A DNA stretch of 64,000 nt from contig NZ_JBELOI010000001.1 in assembly GCF_040276065.1 (NCBI RefSeq), forward strand, positions 496,001-560,000, written 5' to 3'. A program made the position numbers and the translations under genes. This DNA comes from Castellaniella sp040276065. GTDB lineage: Bacteria > Pseudomonadota > Gammaproteobacteria > Burkholderiales > Burkholderiaceae_B. This document shows positions 1 to 8,883 of the stretch, in pieces. The notes beneath the pieces were generated by a model. It was not told where the DNA came from, made no database searches, and was given only the letters and a program-made list of their open reading frames with translations. Position 1 is the first letter of the stretch; the number at the start of each line of letters is the position of its first letter.

Positions 1-1242
1 TCAGTCCGGCATCGCCGCCAGGGCCTGCGCAAAGTCGCCGATCAGATCCTGTTCGTCTTCGATGCCCACCGATATGCGCAGGAACCCGTCAGGAATGCCC
101 ATCAGCGCGCGGCGCTCGGGACCCATTTCGTAGTAGATGGTGTGGGCCGCCGGCAGAACCAGGGTGCGGTTGTCGCCCAGGTGTGTGGCGAGAATCACGA
201 TACGCAGTTGATTCAGGTATTCAAAGACGTCGATGCGCGGGTCGAGCTCGACGCCCAGCAGGCCGCCGAAACGCCCGCCGAACCATTCGGCCGCGCGCGC
301 GTGCTGGGGGTGCGAGGGCAAGCCGGGATAGTGGACGCGCGCCACCTTGGGGTGCGCATCGAGGTAGCCGGCGAGCGCCAGGGCGTTGGCGCAGATCCGG
401 TCCATGCGCAGCGCCATGGTCTCGGCGCCCGCCGCCAGCCGGTGTGCCACATCCGATGCCAGGGTGCCGCCCATGTCTCGTAGGCCTTTTTTCTTGATCT
501 GCAGCAGGCCCCAATTGCGCGAGTCACCCTTGCGGTACTGTGGATGGATGTTCGGGTAGTCCTTCCAGTCGTAGAGCCCGGTCTGCGTGACCGCGCCGCC
601 CAGGGCGTTGCCGTGGCCGCCCACGTGCTTGGACAGCGAGTTGATGACCAGGGAAGCGCCGAAGAACCGCGACGGGCGCAGATACGGCGAGGACAGGGTG
701 CTGTCGACTACGTAGACCAGGCCGTGCGCACTGCACAGGTCCCCGATCGTGATCAGGTCCGCGATCTGGGTGCCCGGATTGGCGATGGTTTCGACGAAGA
801 CCATGCGGGTGTTGTCGCGAATGGCCGCCTCGACCTCGCGCGCTTCGGTGGCATCCACGAGCGTGACCTCGACGCCCAGGTCCGCGAGCGTCATCAGCAG
901 GCTATTGGTGTTGCCGAAGATGTACTTGCTGCTGATCAGGTGGTCGCCGCTGCGCAGCAGGGTAAACAGGGTCGCCGTCAATGCGGCCATGCCGGTGGAG
1001 AAGGTGACGCTCGCCTCGGCCTGCTCCATCGCGGTGACCTTGGCCTCGAGCGCCGCCGTCGTGGGGGTGCCCTGACGTGCATAGGTGTAGCCGGCCTTGC
1101 CCTGGAATACGGCGGCCAGTTCCCGCGCATCCGCGTAGCCGTACTCGGTGGACGGATGGATGGCTTGGTGGACGGCGCCGTTGGTAGGTTGCGAGCGGCG
1201 GTCGGAGTGAACGATCTGAGTAGAGAAGCCGTTATCGGACAT
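1..1242 (-). CDS. PLP-dependent trans-sulfuration enzyme (cystathionine gamma-synthase / O-succinylhomoserine sulfhydrylase family)
   Basis: Cytosolic Cys/Met-metabolism PLP enzyme of about 413 residues, the usual family length. The PLP-binding lysine lies in SLSKHVGGHG (about residue 205), with the substrate/PLP loop YTYARQGTPT near residue 53 and the STGMAA phosphate-binding turn near residue 82. This family forms or breaks C-S bonds of homocysteine or cystathionine; the sequence alone does not separate MetZ-type sulfhydrylase from MetB- or MetC-like activity, so no symbol is given. I chose the ATG at 1242 because the recognisable family N-terminus (MSDNGFSTQ) begins there. An in-frame ATG at 1299 has a GAAAGG ribosome site and would add 19 residues, so the start is uncertain. 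The stop codon is the first three bases of the window. It is the last of three minus-strand genes after rnr and rlmB. Confidence 0.85.
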   Translation of the reverse strand: MSDNGFSTQIVHSDRRSQPTNGAVHQAIHPSTEYGYADARELAAVFQGKAGYTYARQGTPTTAALEAKVTAMEQAEASVTFSTGMAALTATLFTLLRSGDHLISSKYIFGNTNSLLMTLADLGVEVTLVDATEAREVEAAIRDNTRMVFVETIANPGTQIADLITIGDLCSAHGLVYVVDSTLSSPYLRPSRFFGASLVINSLSKHVGGHGNALGGAVTQTGLYDWKDYPNIHPQYRKGDSRNWGLLQIKKKGLRDMGGTLASDVAHRLAAGAETMALRMDRICANALALAGYLDAHPKVARVHYPGLPSHPQHARAAEWFGGRFGGLLGVELDPRIDVFEYLNQLRIVILATHLGDNRTLVLPAAHTIYYEMGPERRALMGIPDGFLRISVGIEDEQDLIGDFAQALAAMPD

Positions 1243-1344
1243 GGTGTTGCGAAAGAAAGAGAGTGAAAGTTCGGATGGGCCGGGGCCGATGCCGCTCATT
1301 ATGCGCCTTTCGGGTGCAAGCCGGCGGTTGCCTGTCGACGAGGC

Positions 1345-2097
1345 CTAGTCCGGCAGCAGGCGCTGGCGCGCGGTTTCATACAGGCAGACAGCGCTGGCGA
1401 CGCTCACGTTCAGGCTCTCGACCGAGCCGCGCATGGGGATGGCGGCCAGTTCGTCGCAGGTCTCGCGCGTCAGCCGGCGCATGCCCTCGCCCTCGGCGCC
1501 CATGACCCAGGCCATGGCGCGTCGGCTGTCGACCTGGTGGATGGAACGTTCGGCCGCATCGTCCGCGCCGACCAGCCAGACGTCGCGCTGGCGCATGGCG
1601 CGCAGCGTGCGCGCGAGATTCGTCACCATGATGTAGGGCACGGTGTCGGCCGCGCCGCAGGCGACGCGCTGGACAGTGGCGTTCAAGCCGACCGCGCGAT
1701 CACGCGGGGCGATCACCGCGTGCACGCCGGCCGCGTCGGCAGTGCGCAGGCAGGCCCCGAGGTTGTGCGGGTCGGTGACGCCGTCGAGTACCAGGAATAG
1801 CGCGGGCTCGGCCTGATCCTCCAGCGTATCGAGAACCTCATCGACCGTGATCGCCAGGGCGCGCGGGTGGGCCAGGGCGACGATGCCCTGGTGCCGCATG
1901 CCGCGCGCCAGGCCATCGAGGCGAGTGGCATCGACGGCGTGCCAGCGCACGCCGGCGGCTTCGATCTGCTGGATGCAGTGACGCATGCGCTGGTCCTGAC
2001 GCGAGGTGTCGACGTAGAGATCGACGATCGAGTCCGGGGCGTGGCGCAGGCGTGCCTGCACGGCATGAAAGCCCGCCAATACCTGATTGGATGCCAT
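1345..2097 (-). CDS. rlmB: 23S rRNA (guanosine-2'-O-)-methyltransferase RlmB
   Basis: SpoU (SPOUT) family methyltransferase of 250 residues that modifies Gm2251 of 23S rRNA using S-adenosylmethionine. The N-terminal part (VLAGFHAVQARLR, residues about 5-17) is the substrate-binding L30e-like domain. The SpoU knot motifs are visible: DPHNLGACLRTA, the MGAEGEGM loop and the C-terminal SLNVSVASAV motif, which forms the cofactor-binding trefoil knot. The ATG at 2097 is preferred over an upstream one at 2130 because the family N-terminus starts at MASNQVLAGFHAV. It lies 69 bp downstream of rnr on the same strand, the conserved rnr-rlmB order of proteobacteria, so the two are probably co-transcribed. 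Confidence 0.95.
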   Translation of the reverse strand: MASNQVLAGFHAVQARLRHAPDSIVDLYVDTSRQDQRMRHCIQQIEAAGVRWHAVDATRLDGLARGMRHQGIVALAHPRALAITVDEVLDTLEDQAEPALFLVLDGVTDPHNLGACLRTADAAGVHAVIAPRDRAVGLNATVQRVACGAADTVPYIMVTNLARTLRAMRQRDVWLVGADDAAERSIHQVDSRRAMAWVMGAEGEGMRRLTRETCDELAAIPMRGSVESLNVSVASAVCLYETARQRLLPD

Positions 2098-2166
2098 CGT
2101 GTTCCTTGTGTCGGTCAAGGGGGGCGACATTCCCGCCGCCCCTCGGGCGCCATTGTAGTGTGTGCG

Positions 2167-4599
2167 CTAGCTGCGCCGCTTATTGGGGGGCGCCTGGCGC
2201 GCCGCGCGCTTGGCCTCGGCCCGGCGCTGGTGCGAGGTGGTGCCCCGCAGCGCGGTGGGCTTGGCGCCCGCGGCTTTCTTGGGTTTGGGGGCAGGCCGCG
2301 TGCTGCCCGAGATCTCGGCCTGCAGGGCCTTGAAGTCTTCGCCCTTGACCAGGCGAAACTCGATGCGCCGCGCCTCGAGGTCGACGCGCGAGACCTGGAC
2401 CTGCAGGGCATCGCCCAGGCGATAGCGCATGCCAGTGCGTTCGCCGCGCAGCTCGTTGGTGATCTCGTTGTACTGGAAGTAATCCGAGCCCAGTTCCGAG
2501 ACATGCGCCATGCCCTCGACATAGAGCGTGTCGAGCGTGACGAATACTCCGAAGCTGGCGACCCCGGTGATCTTGCCGCTGAAGACCTCGCCCACGTGCT
2601 CGCGCACGAACCAGCACTTCAGCCAGGCGGCGACATCGCGCGAGGCGTCGTCCGCGCGGCGCTCGCGGGCCGACAGCAGCATGCCCAGGTCCTCCCAGGT
2701 CTCTTGTTCGCGCTTGGCCGCCGGCACCCCGGCCACTGGCTGGCCCTCGAGGGGTGGCGGGGCGTAGCGCTGGCCCGAGAGGATGCCCCGGATCGTGCGG
2801 TGGACCAGGAGGTCGGGGTAGCGGCGGATCGGCGAAGTGAAGTGCGCGTAGTGCTCGTAGGCCAGGCCGAAGTGGCCGGCCGGCTCGGGGCTGTAGATGG
2901 CCTGCTGCATCGATCGCAGGCACATGGACTGGATGATCTCGTAGTCCGGGCGGCTGCGTGCCGCGAGGATGAGCTTGGCGTAGTCCTGGGTGCGCGGCTC
3001 GTCGCCGCCCTCGAGGACGAGACCCAGATTGCGCAGGTACTCGCGCAGGGCTTGCAGCTTCTCGGGGGTCGGCCCCTCGTGAACGCGGAACAACGAGCGC
3101 CGTTTGTTGCGCACGATGAAGTCCGCCGCGCAGGTGTTGGCCGCGAGCATGCATTCCTCGATCAGGCGGTGGGCGTCGTTGCGCGCGTAGGGCTCGATCT
3201 TTTCGATGCGGCCCAGCGGGTTGCAGACGATGCGGGTCTCCGTCGTGTCGAAGTCGATGGCGCCACGCCTTTTCCGCGCCTCGACGAATGCCTGGTACAG
3301 GTCGTGGGCGTCGCGCACGTGCTCGAGCAGGGGGCCGAGGTTTTGCGCCGCCGGGCCGGAGGGTTGTTGCAGCGCCCCCCAGATATCGGTGTAGGTGGTG
3401 CGCGCGTGCGAGTGGATGACCGCCTCGTAGAACTGGTAGGCTGTGACAGTGCCGGCCTTGGCGCCCTGGGCGGGGATCATCATGTCGCAGACCATCACCA
3501 GGCGGTCGGCGCCGGGGTTGAGCGAACAGATGCCGTTGGACAGCGCCTCGGGCAGCATCGGAATGACCCGCCGGGGGAAATAGACGCTGGTGCCGCGGTC
3601 CAGTGCGTCCTCGTCCAGGCCGCTGCCGGGGCGTACGTAATGGCTGACGTCGGCGATCGCGACCAGCAGGCGCCACCCTGGGCGCTTGCGCGATGCGCTG
3701 CCCAGGTCGGTCGGCATGCAGAAGACCGCGTCGTCGAAGTCGCGGGCGTCCTCGCCGTCGATCGTGATGAAGGGGATGTCGCGCAAGTCGACACGGTCTT
3801 GGCATTCCGCCGCCGACACCTGATCGGGGACGGTCCGCAGCTCGCGGGAGGTGGCGTCCGAGAACTCGACCGGGACGTCGAACTTGCGCACGGCGATCTC
3901 GATCTCCATGCCGGGATCGTCAATTTCGCCCAGCACTTCGATGACCTTGCCCAGCGGCTGCATGTGGCGCGCCGGCTGGCGCAGGATCTGCGCAGTGACG
4001 ACCTGTCCGTGTTCGGCGCCGCCCGTGTCGGCGGGCGCGATCAGAATGTCGTGCTTGATGCGCTGGTCCTCGGGGGCCACGATGCAGGCGCCGTGTTCCT
4101 TGAGAAAACGGCCGACGAGCTTGCCGGTGCGTCGCTCGAGGACTTCGACGATCGTGCCTTCGGTGCGGCCCCGGAATTCGCCCGAGGGCTTGACCCGCAC
4201 GCGGTCACCGTGCAGGACCTTGGCCATTTCATGCGTGGACAGATACAGGTCCTGGCCGTTGTCGTCGGGGATCAGGAAACCGAAGCCGTCCCGGTGTCCT
4301 TGGACAACTCCGGTGACGAAATCCGTATTGTTGCAAATCTGCAACTTTCCTTGAGGATTGAAGCGCAGTTGGCCGTCGCGCTCCATGGCCTTGATCCGGC
4401 GGACGAATCCGGCCGACAGGGGGATGCCCGCGTCGGTGGCGTCGGCCAGGGCTTCGATAGTCATGGGTTTTCCCGCAGTGCGCAGGATGTGCATCACCAG
4501 CTCGCGGCTGGGAACCGCCGGATCGAAGTCGGGCGGCAGTTCGGCGGACGATGGGGGGAGGGCGTCTGGGTTTTTATCTTTATCAAATCGCTTTTTCAA
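2167..4599 (-). CDS. rnr: Ribonuclease R (3'-5' exoribonuclease)
   Basis: 810-residue processive hydrolytic exoribonuclease for structured RNA. Domains in order: winged-helix (RELVMHILRTAGKPM, about 32-46), OB cold-shock domains, the RNB catalytic domain with acidic motif DGEDARDFDDAVF, a C-terminal S1 domain (GKITGVASFGVFVTLD) and a long basic Lys/Arg/Pro tail, as in proteobacterial RNase R. The start is odd: the only usable in-frame start is TTG at 4599, without a clear ribosome site. Fourteen bases upstream an AGG-ATG (ATG at 4613) opens a five-codon frame that ends in a TGA overlapping the TTG. One extra A in the AAAA run after that ATG would join the frames and give MKKQPLKKRFDKD. A one-base deletion, a sequencing error or translational coupling are all possible. 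rlmB follows directly. Confidence 0.93.
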   Translation of the reverse strand: MKKRFDKDKNPDALPPSSAELPPDFDPAVPSRELVMHILRTAGKPMTIEALADATDAGIPLSAGFVRRIKAMERDGQLRFNPQGKLQICNNTDFVTGVVQGHRDGFGFLIPDDNGQDLYLSTHEMAKVLHGDRVRVKPSGEFRGRTEGTIVEVLERRTGKLVGRFLKEHGACIVAPEDQRIKHDILIAPADTGGAEHGQVVTAQILRQPARHMQPLGKVIEVLGEIDDPGMEIEIAVRKFDVPVEFSDATSRELRTVPDQVSAAECQDRVDLRDIPFITIDGEDARDFDDAVFCMPTDLGSASRKRPGWRLLVAIADVSHYVRPGSGLDEDALDRGTSVYFPRRVIPMLPEALSNGICSLNPGADRLVMVCDMMIPAQGAKAGTVTAYQFYEAVIHSHARTTYTDIWGALQQPSGPAAQNLGPLLEHVRDAHDLYQAFVEARKRRGAIDFDTTETRIVCNPLGRIEKIEPYARNDAHRLIEECMLAANTCAADFIVRNKRRSLFRVHEGPTPEKLQALREYLRNLGLVLEGGDEPRTQDYAKLILAARSRPDYEIIQSMCLRSMQQAIYSPEPAGHFGLAYEHYAHFTSPIRRYPDLLVHRTIRGILSGQRYAPPPLEGQPVAGVPAAKREQETWEDLGMLLSARERRADDASRDVAAWLKCWFVREHVGEVFSGKITGVASFGVFVTLDTLYVEGMAHVSELGSDYFQYNEITNELRGERTGMRYRLGDALQVQVSRVDLEARRIEFRLVKGEDFKALQAEISGSTRPAPKPKKAAGAKPTALRGTTSHQRRAEAKRAARQAPPNKRRS

Positions 4600-4606
4600 A
4601 GGCTGC

Positions 4607-4634
4607 TTTTCATCCTAAAAAATGCTGCTATAAT
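4607..4634 (+). promoter_or_regulatory. Sigma-70-type promoter of tRNA-Leu
   Basis: A perfect TATAAT (4629-4634) is preceded at 16 bp by TTTTCA (4607-4612, four of six matches to TTGACA). Transcription would start near 4641, about 60 bases before the tRNA. The promoter overlaps the extreme 5' end of rnr, which is read in the other direction. Confidence 0.6.
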
Positions 4635-4702
4635 CCTGTCTTCGTTGAACGCGGCGCCAGTTGCAGCGGGCAGCAAAAGCAATAGCATACACGTTATGCA
4701 GT

Positions 4703-4787
4703 GCCCAGGTGGCGGAATTGGTAGACGCGCATGGTTCAGGTCCATGTGCCGCAAGGTGTGGAGGTTCGAGTCCTCTCCTGGGCACCA
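4703..4787 (+). tRNA. tRNA-Leu (anticodon CAG)
   Basis: 85-base class II tRNA. The acceptor stem GCCCAGG (4703-4709) pairs with CCTGGGC (4777-4783), followed by discriminator A and an encoded CCA (4785-4787). The anticodon stem CATGG/CCATG encloses the loop TTCAGGT with anticodon CAG at 4737-4739, reading the CUG codon that dominates this GC-rich genome. The variable arm is long, as expected for leucine, and the T loop is TTCGAGT. No intron or integrated element is visible at its 3' end. Confidence 0.96.
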
Positions 4788-4813
4788 CTTCTCTGTTTTG
4801 AGAGGTCCAATTC

Positions 4814-4870
4814 AGTACGAAGCATCGAAGCAAAACCCGGATATAGTACGAAGCATCGAAGCAAAACCCG
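4814..4870 (+). repeat. Tandem 26-bp direct repeat downstream of tRNA-Leu
   Basis: Two identical 26-base copies, 4814-4839 and 4845-4870, are separated by five bases (period 31). The 3' part of each copy is GCAAAACCCG, the left arm of the following terminator, so the first copy is an orphan left arm. Replication slippage or a remnant of a tRNA-linked insertion are both possible. Confidence 0.85.
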
Positions 4871-4898
4871 CATGGACACTAGGTCTTGCGGGTTTTTT
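4863..4898 (+). terminator. Intrinsic terminator of tRNA-Leu
   Basis: Perfect 10-bp stem AAAACCCGCA (4863-4872) / TGCGGGTTTT (4887-4896) with a 14-base loop and a run of six T at 4893-4898. Its left arm is the second copy of the 26-bp direct repeat. Confidence 0.88.
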
Positions 4899-5179
4899 GC
4901 TTTCAGCGGGCCTGATAGCGCCCGATGTTCGTCTGGCCGAAGCCATTGTTTTTGTGTTCCTGCTAGAGTGCTTTGCTGGCCAGGTGCACAGAGCGCGCCT
5001 CATGGAGGCATGGAGGCTCGCGGGCTGTGCCAAGTGGGCCCAGCGACTAAGATCATAGATATGTATTCCGATATGACGAGGGTGTCTGACGCCCATAAAA
5101 CCGCCGAGGATCCGCAGTACCTTTGGTGTCTGTGTCCGTCATGCTGCCCTGCGGGCGGCGCAGGGCGCGGAACGCAAGC
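4899..5179. other. Intergenic stretch without a recognisable gene
   Basis: Together with the tRNA 3' flank this leaves about 390 bases between tRNA-Leu and the next coding region. After the terminator I see no ORF with coding character, no RNA gene and no clear promoter. It presumably contains the promoter of the DUF4105 gene. Confidence 0.5.
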
Positions 5180-6241
5180 ATGAGCGCGACGACCTGGGAG
5201 TTCTTGCGCGCAATGCTGAGTGCGCCCGCCGGCAAGCTGATCCTCAGCCTGATGCTGCTGTCATCGGGCGCCTGGGGCACGCTGGCGCTGTTCTATCAGA
5301 GCCCCTTTCAGCCCGGCCGCCCAGCCGTCTGGCTGCTTTGCTCGGCATGGGCCGCTCTGGCGCTCGCCGCCGCCGCCCTGGTCTGGACGCAATACCGGTT
5401 TCAGGCCTTGGCCGCATACGTCCTGGTTTTTGTCGCCTTGTGCGCGTGGTGGTCGATGCTCGCGCCCTCCGATGCGCGTGACTGGGCTCCCGACGTGTCG
5501 CGGCATCTGCATGCCGAGGTTGATGGTTCCATCGTGACGCTGCACAATGTGCGCAACTTCGACTGGCACAGCGATACGGACTTCGTCGAACGCTGGGAAA
5601 CCCGCCGCTACGATCTGGATTCCCTGAGCAGCGTGGACGTGATCGCGTCGTACTGGATGGGCCCGGCCATCGCGCACACGCTGGTCTCCTTCGGCTTCAA
5701 CGGGGGTCGCGACAGCACCGACTATCTGGTATTTTCGATCGAGATCCGCAAAGAGCGCGGTGAGGCATTTTCCGCCGTCGGGGGGTTCTTCAAGCAGTTC
5801 GAACTCAGCCTGGTCGCTGCGGATGAGCGCGACGTTTTGCGGGTACGCGCCGACACCCGCAAAGAAGACGTCTATCTATATCGGGTCAATATGAGCAAGG
5901 AGGCGGCGCGATCACTGTTTCTGGCCTATCTCGCCAAAGCGCAAGCCCTGGTCGCCGAGCCCCGCTACTACCATACGCTCACGGCCAACTGCACCACCAT
6001 CGTATACGAAATGGCTCGCCGCATCGTGCCCGGCCTGCCCATGAACTGGCGCCTCCTGGCCTCGGGGTATTTGCCGGAATACCTCGAGCAGATCGGCGGT
6101 TTAGCCGGTCCCGGCGATCTGGAGGTCCTGCGGGCCGCCGGCAGAATCACCTTGCGCGCCCAGCAAGCCGATAGCGATGCGGCCTTCTCGCGGATCATCC
6201 GGCAAGGCGTGCCGGGGATGGAGACGGGGCTGGCGCCCTGA
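5180..6241 (+). CDS. DUF4105 (Lnb N-terminal-like) membrane protein
   Basis: 353-residue protein with three predicted N-terminal membrane segments (about residues 18-38, 47-68 and 76-93), followed by a soluble DUF4105 domain. Recognisable blocks are VRNFDWHSDTDFVERWETR, the SFGFNGG segment and YYHTLTANCTTIVYE, whose cysteine is the candidate catalytic residue of this cysteine-peptidase-like fold. The domain is related to the periplasmic N-terminal domain of Lnb proteins; its substrate is unknown. The ATG at 5180 is preferred because the upstream in-frame start at 5123 is a GTG and adds a non-conserved leader. It stands alone and converges with the MFS gene. Confidence 0.8.
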   Translation: MSATTWEFLRAMLSAPAGKLILSLMLLSSGAWGTLALFYQSPFQPGRPAVWLLCSAWAALALAAAALVWTQYRFQALAAYVLVFVALCAWWSMLAPSDARDWAPDVSRHLHAEVDGSIVTLHNVRNFDWHSDTDFVERWETRRYDLDSLSSVDVIASYWMGPAIAHTLVSFGFNGGRDSTDYLVFSIEIRKERGEAFSAVGGFFKQFELSLVAADERDVLRVRADTRKEDVYLYRVNMSKEAARSLFLAYLAKAQALVAEPRYYHTLTANCTTIVYEMARRIVPGLPMNWRLLASGYLPEYLEQIGGLAGPGDLEVLRAAGRITLRAQQADSDAAFSRIIRQGVPGMETGLAP

Positions 6242-6288
6242 AATCGGTCGAATGCTCGGTCGGATTTGCCGGGCCGCCCCCGGCGCGC

Positions 6289-7797
6289 TCAGTCCGCCAG
6301 CCGGACCCGGCTGCTCCCGTCGCGGTCGCGCAGGTCTTTGAAGGCGACGCCCAGCGCCAGCGCCACCACCAGGCCGATCACCCCGAACCCGACGGACACG
6401 GCCATTGACCATGAGGATGTTGTCAGGGTCCCGAACACCGCCGCCGTGATGATGGCGATGCCCACCGAGGTCCCGATGCGTTGGCCGGTCTGCATGATGG
6501 CGCCCGAGCTGCCCGCGTAGTCCAGCGGCACATCCTCCAGGGTCAGCGCCTGGTTGGGACTGATGACCGATCCTTGGGCCAGCCCGATGAATGACAGCGA
6601 CAACAGCAGCCACCAGATGCTCAGGTGGCCTTGTTCGTACAGGAGCACGACGCCGCTGCTGGTCGCCAGGCCGACGAGGGCCAGGAGCAGGCCGCCGATC
6701 ACGACCTTGCGGCCGTAGCGGTGCACGCGCCGGCCGGCCCAGTCCGCCGCGTAGGCCGAGAGCAGGGCCGCCGGGATGCCGAACAGCCCGGATTCCAGCG
6801 CCGACATGCCGGCGCCTTCTTGAATGTAGAGCGCCACCAGCACCCAGATGCTGGTCATGCCCAAAAAGTACAGTGTCATGATGACGATGCCGTTGGTGAA
6901 GCTGGCGGTGGAAAAGATTTCCAAGTCAACCATGGGGCTGCCGCCCAGGCGCGCGTAGCGCCGTTCCCATCGGACCCAGAGGAAGAACAACAGGGCGGAT
7001 GCGGGCAGCAGCAGCCACGTGAGCGGCGTCTCGCGGGCTTCGACGAAGGGCAGCAGCACTGCGAGCACGGCCAGGCCCAGCAGGGCCGAGCCCACGGGAT
7101 CCAGCGCGCGCAGCATGCGCGCCGCGCGGCCGGGCGCGCCGGCTTGGGGCGCGCCGCTGCGGCGGATCAGAGGTTTTGGAAACCAGAGCAGACCGAGGAT
7201 GATCGTGGCGATGCCGATGGGCACATTGACCAGGAAGGTCAGGCGCCAGCCGAGTTCCAGGCCGCCGATTTCGATGAGGAAGCCACCCAGCACGGGGCCG
7301 ATGGCCACCGAAAAGCCGACCGCAGTGCCGAAATAGCCGAACGCCCGCCCGCGTTCGGCGCCTCGGAAGTATTGCTGGATCATCCCGATGCCCTGCGGGT
7401 TGAGCAAGCCCGAGCCGATGCCCTGCGAGAGCCGGGCGGCATTGAGCCAGTCCGCGTCGGGCGCCAGGCCCGCGGCGACTGACGAGAGGGTGAAAATTCC
7501 GGCGCCCAGCAGGAACAGCCCGCCTCGGCCCATGATGTCGCCAGCGCGCCCGGCCGCCACCAGCACGACCCCGAAGGTCAGCGCGTAGCCCGACAGCACC
7601 CATTGGATATCGGAGCGCGAGGCATCCAGGGCGGTCTGTATCGACGGCAGGGCCACGTTGACGATGCTCACGCCGATCAGGGTCATGAAAATGGCGGTCA
7701 GCAGCACCGCCAGAATGCGCCAGCGCACGGCGTTCGGCACGGTGCCGCCGTCGTTCGGATCGGTTTCGGGTGGCGAGGGCGCCGGTGGTCGCGTCAT
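6289..7797 (-). CDS. MFS transporter, DHA2 (14-TM drug:H+ antiporter) family
   Basis: 502-residue inner-membrane protein with about 14 hydrophobic segments, the size of the DHA2/EmrB-QacA group. The first helix carries the IVNVALPSIQ signature of DHA2 proteins. Motif A is GRAGDIMGRGGLF and the antiporter motif C is visible as GPVLGGFLIE. Proton-driven export of a drug-like or amphiphilic compound is expected from the family; the substrate cannot be read from sequence. No membrane-fusion partner or dedicated regulator lies next to it. It is transcribed away from the preceding ABC operon, with 117 bp between. Confidence 0.88.
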   Translation of the reverse strand: MTRPPAPSPPETDPNDGGTVPNAVRWRILAVLLTAIFMTLIGVSIVNVALPSIQTALDASRSDIQWVLSGYALTFGVVLVAAGRAGDIMGRGGLFLLGAGIFTLSSVAAGLAPDADWLNAARLSQGIGSGLLNPQGIGMIQQYFRGAERGRAFGYFGTAVGFSVAIGPVLGGFLIEIGGLELGWRLTFLVNVPIGIATIILGLLWFPKPLIRRSGAPQAGAPGRAARMLRALDPVGSALLGLAVLAVLLPFVEARETPLTWLLLPASALLFFLWVRWERRYARLGGSPMVDLEIFSTASFTNGIVIMTLYFLGMTSIWVLVALYIQEGAGMSALESGLFGIPAALLSAYAADWAGRRVHRYGRKVVIGGLLLALVGLATSSGVVLLYEQGHLSIWWLLLSLSFIGLAQGSVISPNQALTLEDVPLDYAGSSGAIMQTGQRIGTSVGIAIITAAVFGTLTTSSWSMAVSVGFGVIGLVVALALGVAFKDLRDRDGSSRVRLAD

Positions 7798-7866
7798 TGA
7801 GGCCTGCGGTCAGGGAACTCCGAGGCCCATTGTAGCGGTCACCGGCGGCGATGCCGGATTCAGCGG

Positions 7867-7911
7867 GCGCCGGCCTGGCGCGGGGCGGGTTCCACGCCGG
7901 GCCGGCGCGCC
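7867..7911 (-). terminator. GC-rich hairpin after the ABC operon
   Basis: Imperfect inverted repeat between about 7867-7880 and 7895-7911 lies just past the ABC permease stop codon and before the MFS gene. There is no T tract, so termination is only suggested. Confidence 0.35.
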
Positions 7912-7914
7912 TGG

Positions 7915-8883
7915 TCAGGTGCGCACCTCCTGGCGCTGAAAGCACACGTATCCTGCCGTGAACAGCACCAGCACCGCCGCGATCAGCCCCGTGAACTGCG
8001 GCCAGACGATGGCCAGGCTCTCGGACAGCGGCAGAGGCGCGCCCAACAGCGCACCCTGGATCTGCGACAGGAACACCGGCCCCAGGCTGCGGGTGGCCGG
8101 GCTCAGCAGCGTGATGGCGGTGTCGTTGAATAGTGTCGCGGGCGAGGCGTGCATCAGGGCCTGCTGCCAGGCGAGGGTGTGCATGTCCATGCCGCCCGAC
8201 AGCAGGGTTGCCAGGTCGGGCGGTGCGATTGCCTGCGCGATCGCGGGCGCCAGCATCGGCCACAGCATGGCGGTGAACAGCCACAGACCCAGCGCCACCA
8301 GCGCCGAAGTCGAGGCCGAACGGAACACGGTCGAGCACAGCAGCGCCAGACCCAGCCAGACCCCGGCATAGGCCAGCGCGGCGCAGAGAAAGGCCAGCGA
8401 GCGCAGCACTTCCTCGCCGCTGGGCGGTACGCCCAGCAGGATCAGTCCCGCGCCCATCACCAGCAGCCACAGGCACACCAGGCAAATCCCCAGGGCCGCG
8501 AGGCCAGCGAGGAACTTGCCCAGCAGCAGGGCGTCGCGATAGATCGGCTGGGACAGGATCCGGCTCATGGTGCGATGGTTGTACTCCCCATTGATCGCAT
8601 CGAACCCCAGCCCGATCGCCACCAGCGGAATCAGGAAGCCCAGCAGCGCCGCGAAGGAGGGCAGCGGCGCCTGCGCGTCGGTGAACAGGCGCAGAAACAC
8701 GAAGGGGTCCGTCGATGTGGTCTGGCGGATGCCTTCGATGGCGCCATACAGTGCGGCGGCGGCCGTCAGTACCACCAGCCATTCCAGCACGCGCATGCGC
8801 GCGCTGCCCATGTGGTCGGCCAGCTCCTTGGTCGTCACCGCGCCCAGCCCCTGCCAGGGCGAGCCTTCTCTGCGTGTGCTCAT
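7915..8883 (-). CDS. ABC-2 type transporter permease
   Basis: 322-residue multi-spanning inner-membrane permease with about six hydrophobic helices. It shows the ABC-2 pattern: a cytosolic N-terminus (VTTKELADHMGSARMR), a first helix, a large periplasmic loop, then FDAINGEYNHRTMSRILSQP, the coupling-helix region of NosY/YhhJ-type permeases. Its ATG overlaps the stop of the ATPase gene (ATGA), so the two are translationally coupled. It forms the membrane part of an ABC system with the ATPase and a NEW3-domain protein upstream. Substrate unknown; an export or membrane-assembly role is inferred from the family. Confidence 0.85.
   Translation of the reverse strand: MSTRREGSPWQGLGAVTTKELADHMGSARMRVLEWLVVLTAAAALYGAIEGIRQTTSTDPFVFLRLFTDAQAPLPSFAALLGFLIPLVAIGLGFDAINGEYNHRTMSRILSQPIYRDALLLGKFLAGLAALGICLVCLWLLVMGAGLILLGVPPSGEEVLRSLAFLCAALAYAGVWLGLALLCSTVFRSASTSALVALGLWLFTAMLWPMLAPAIAQAIAPPDLATLLSGGMDMHTLAWQQALMHASPATLFNDTAITLLSPATRSLGPVFLSQIQGALLGAPLPLSESLAIVWPQFTGLIAAVLVLFTAGYVCFQRQEVRT

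Noticed and set aside
1867..5058. Very long plus-strand open frame (1063 codons) across rlmB, rnr and the tRNA
   Set aside because: It is the antisense frame of rnr in GC-rich DNA, has no family resemblance and runs through a tRNA gene.
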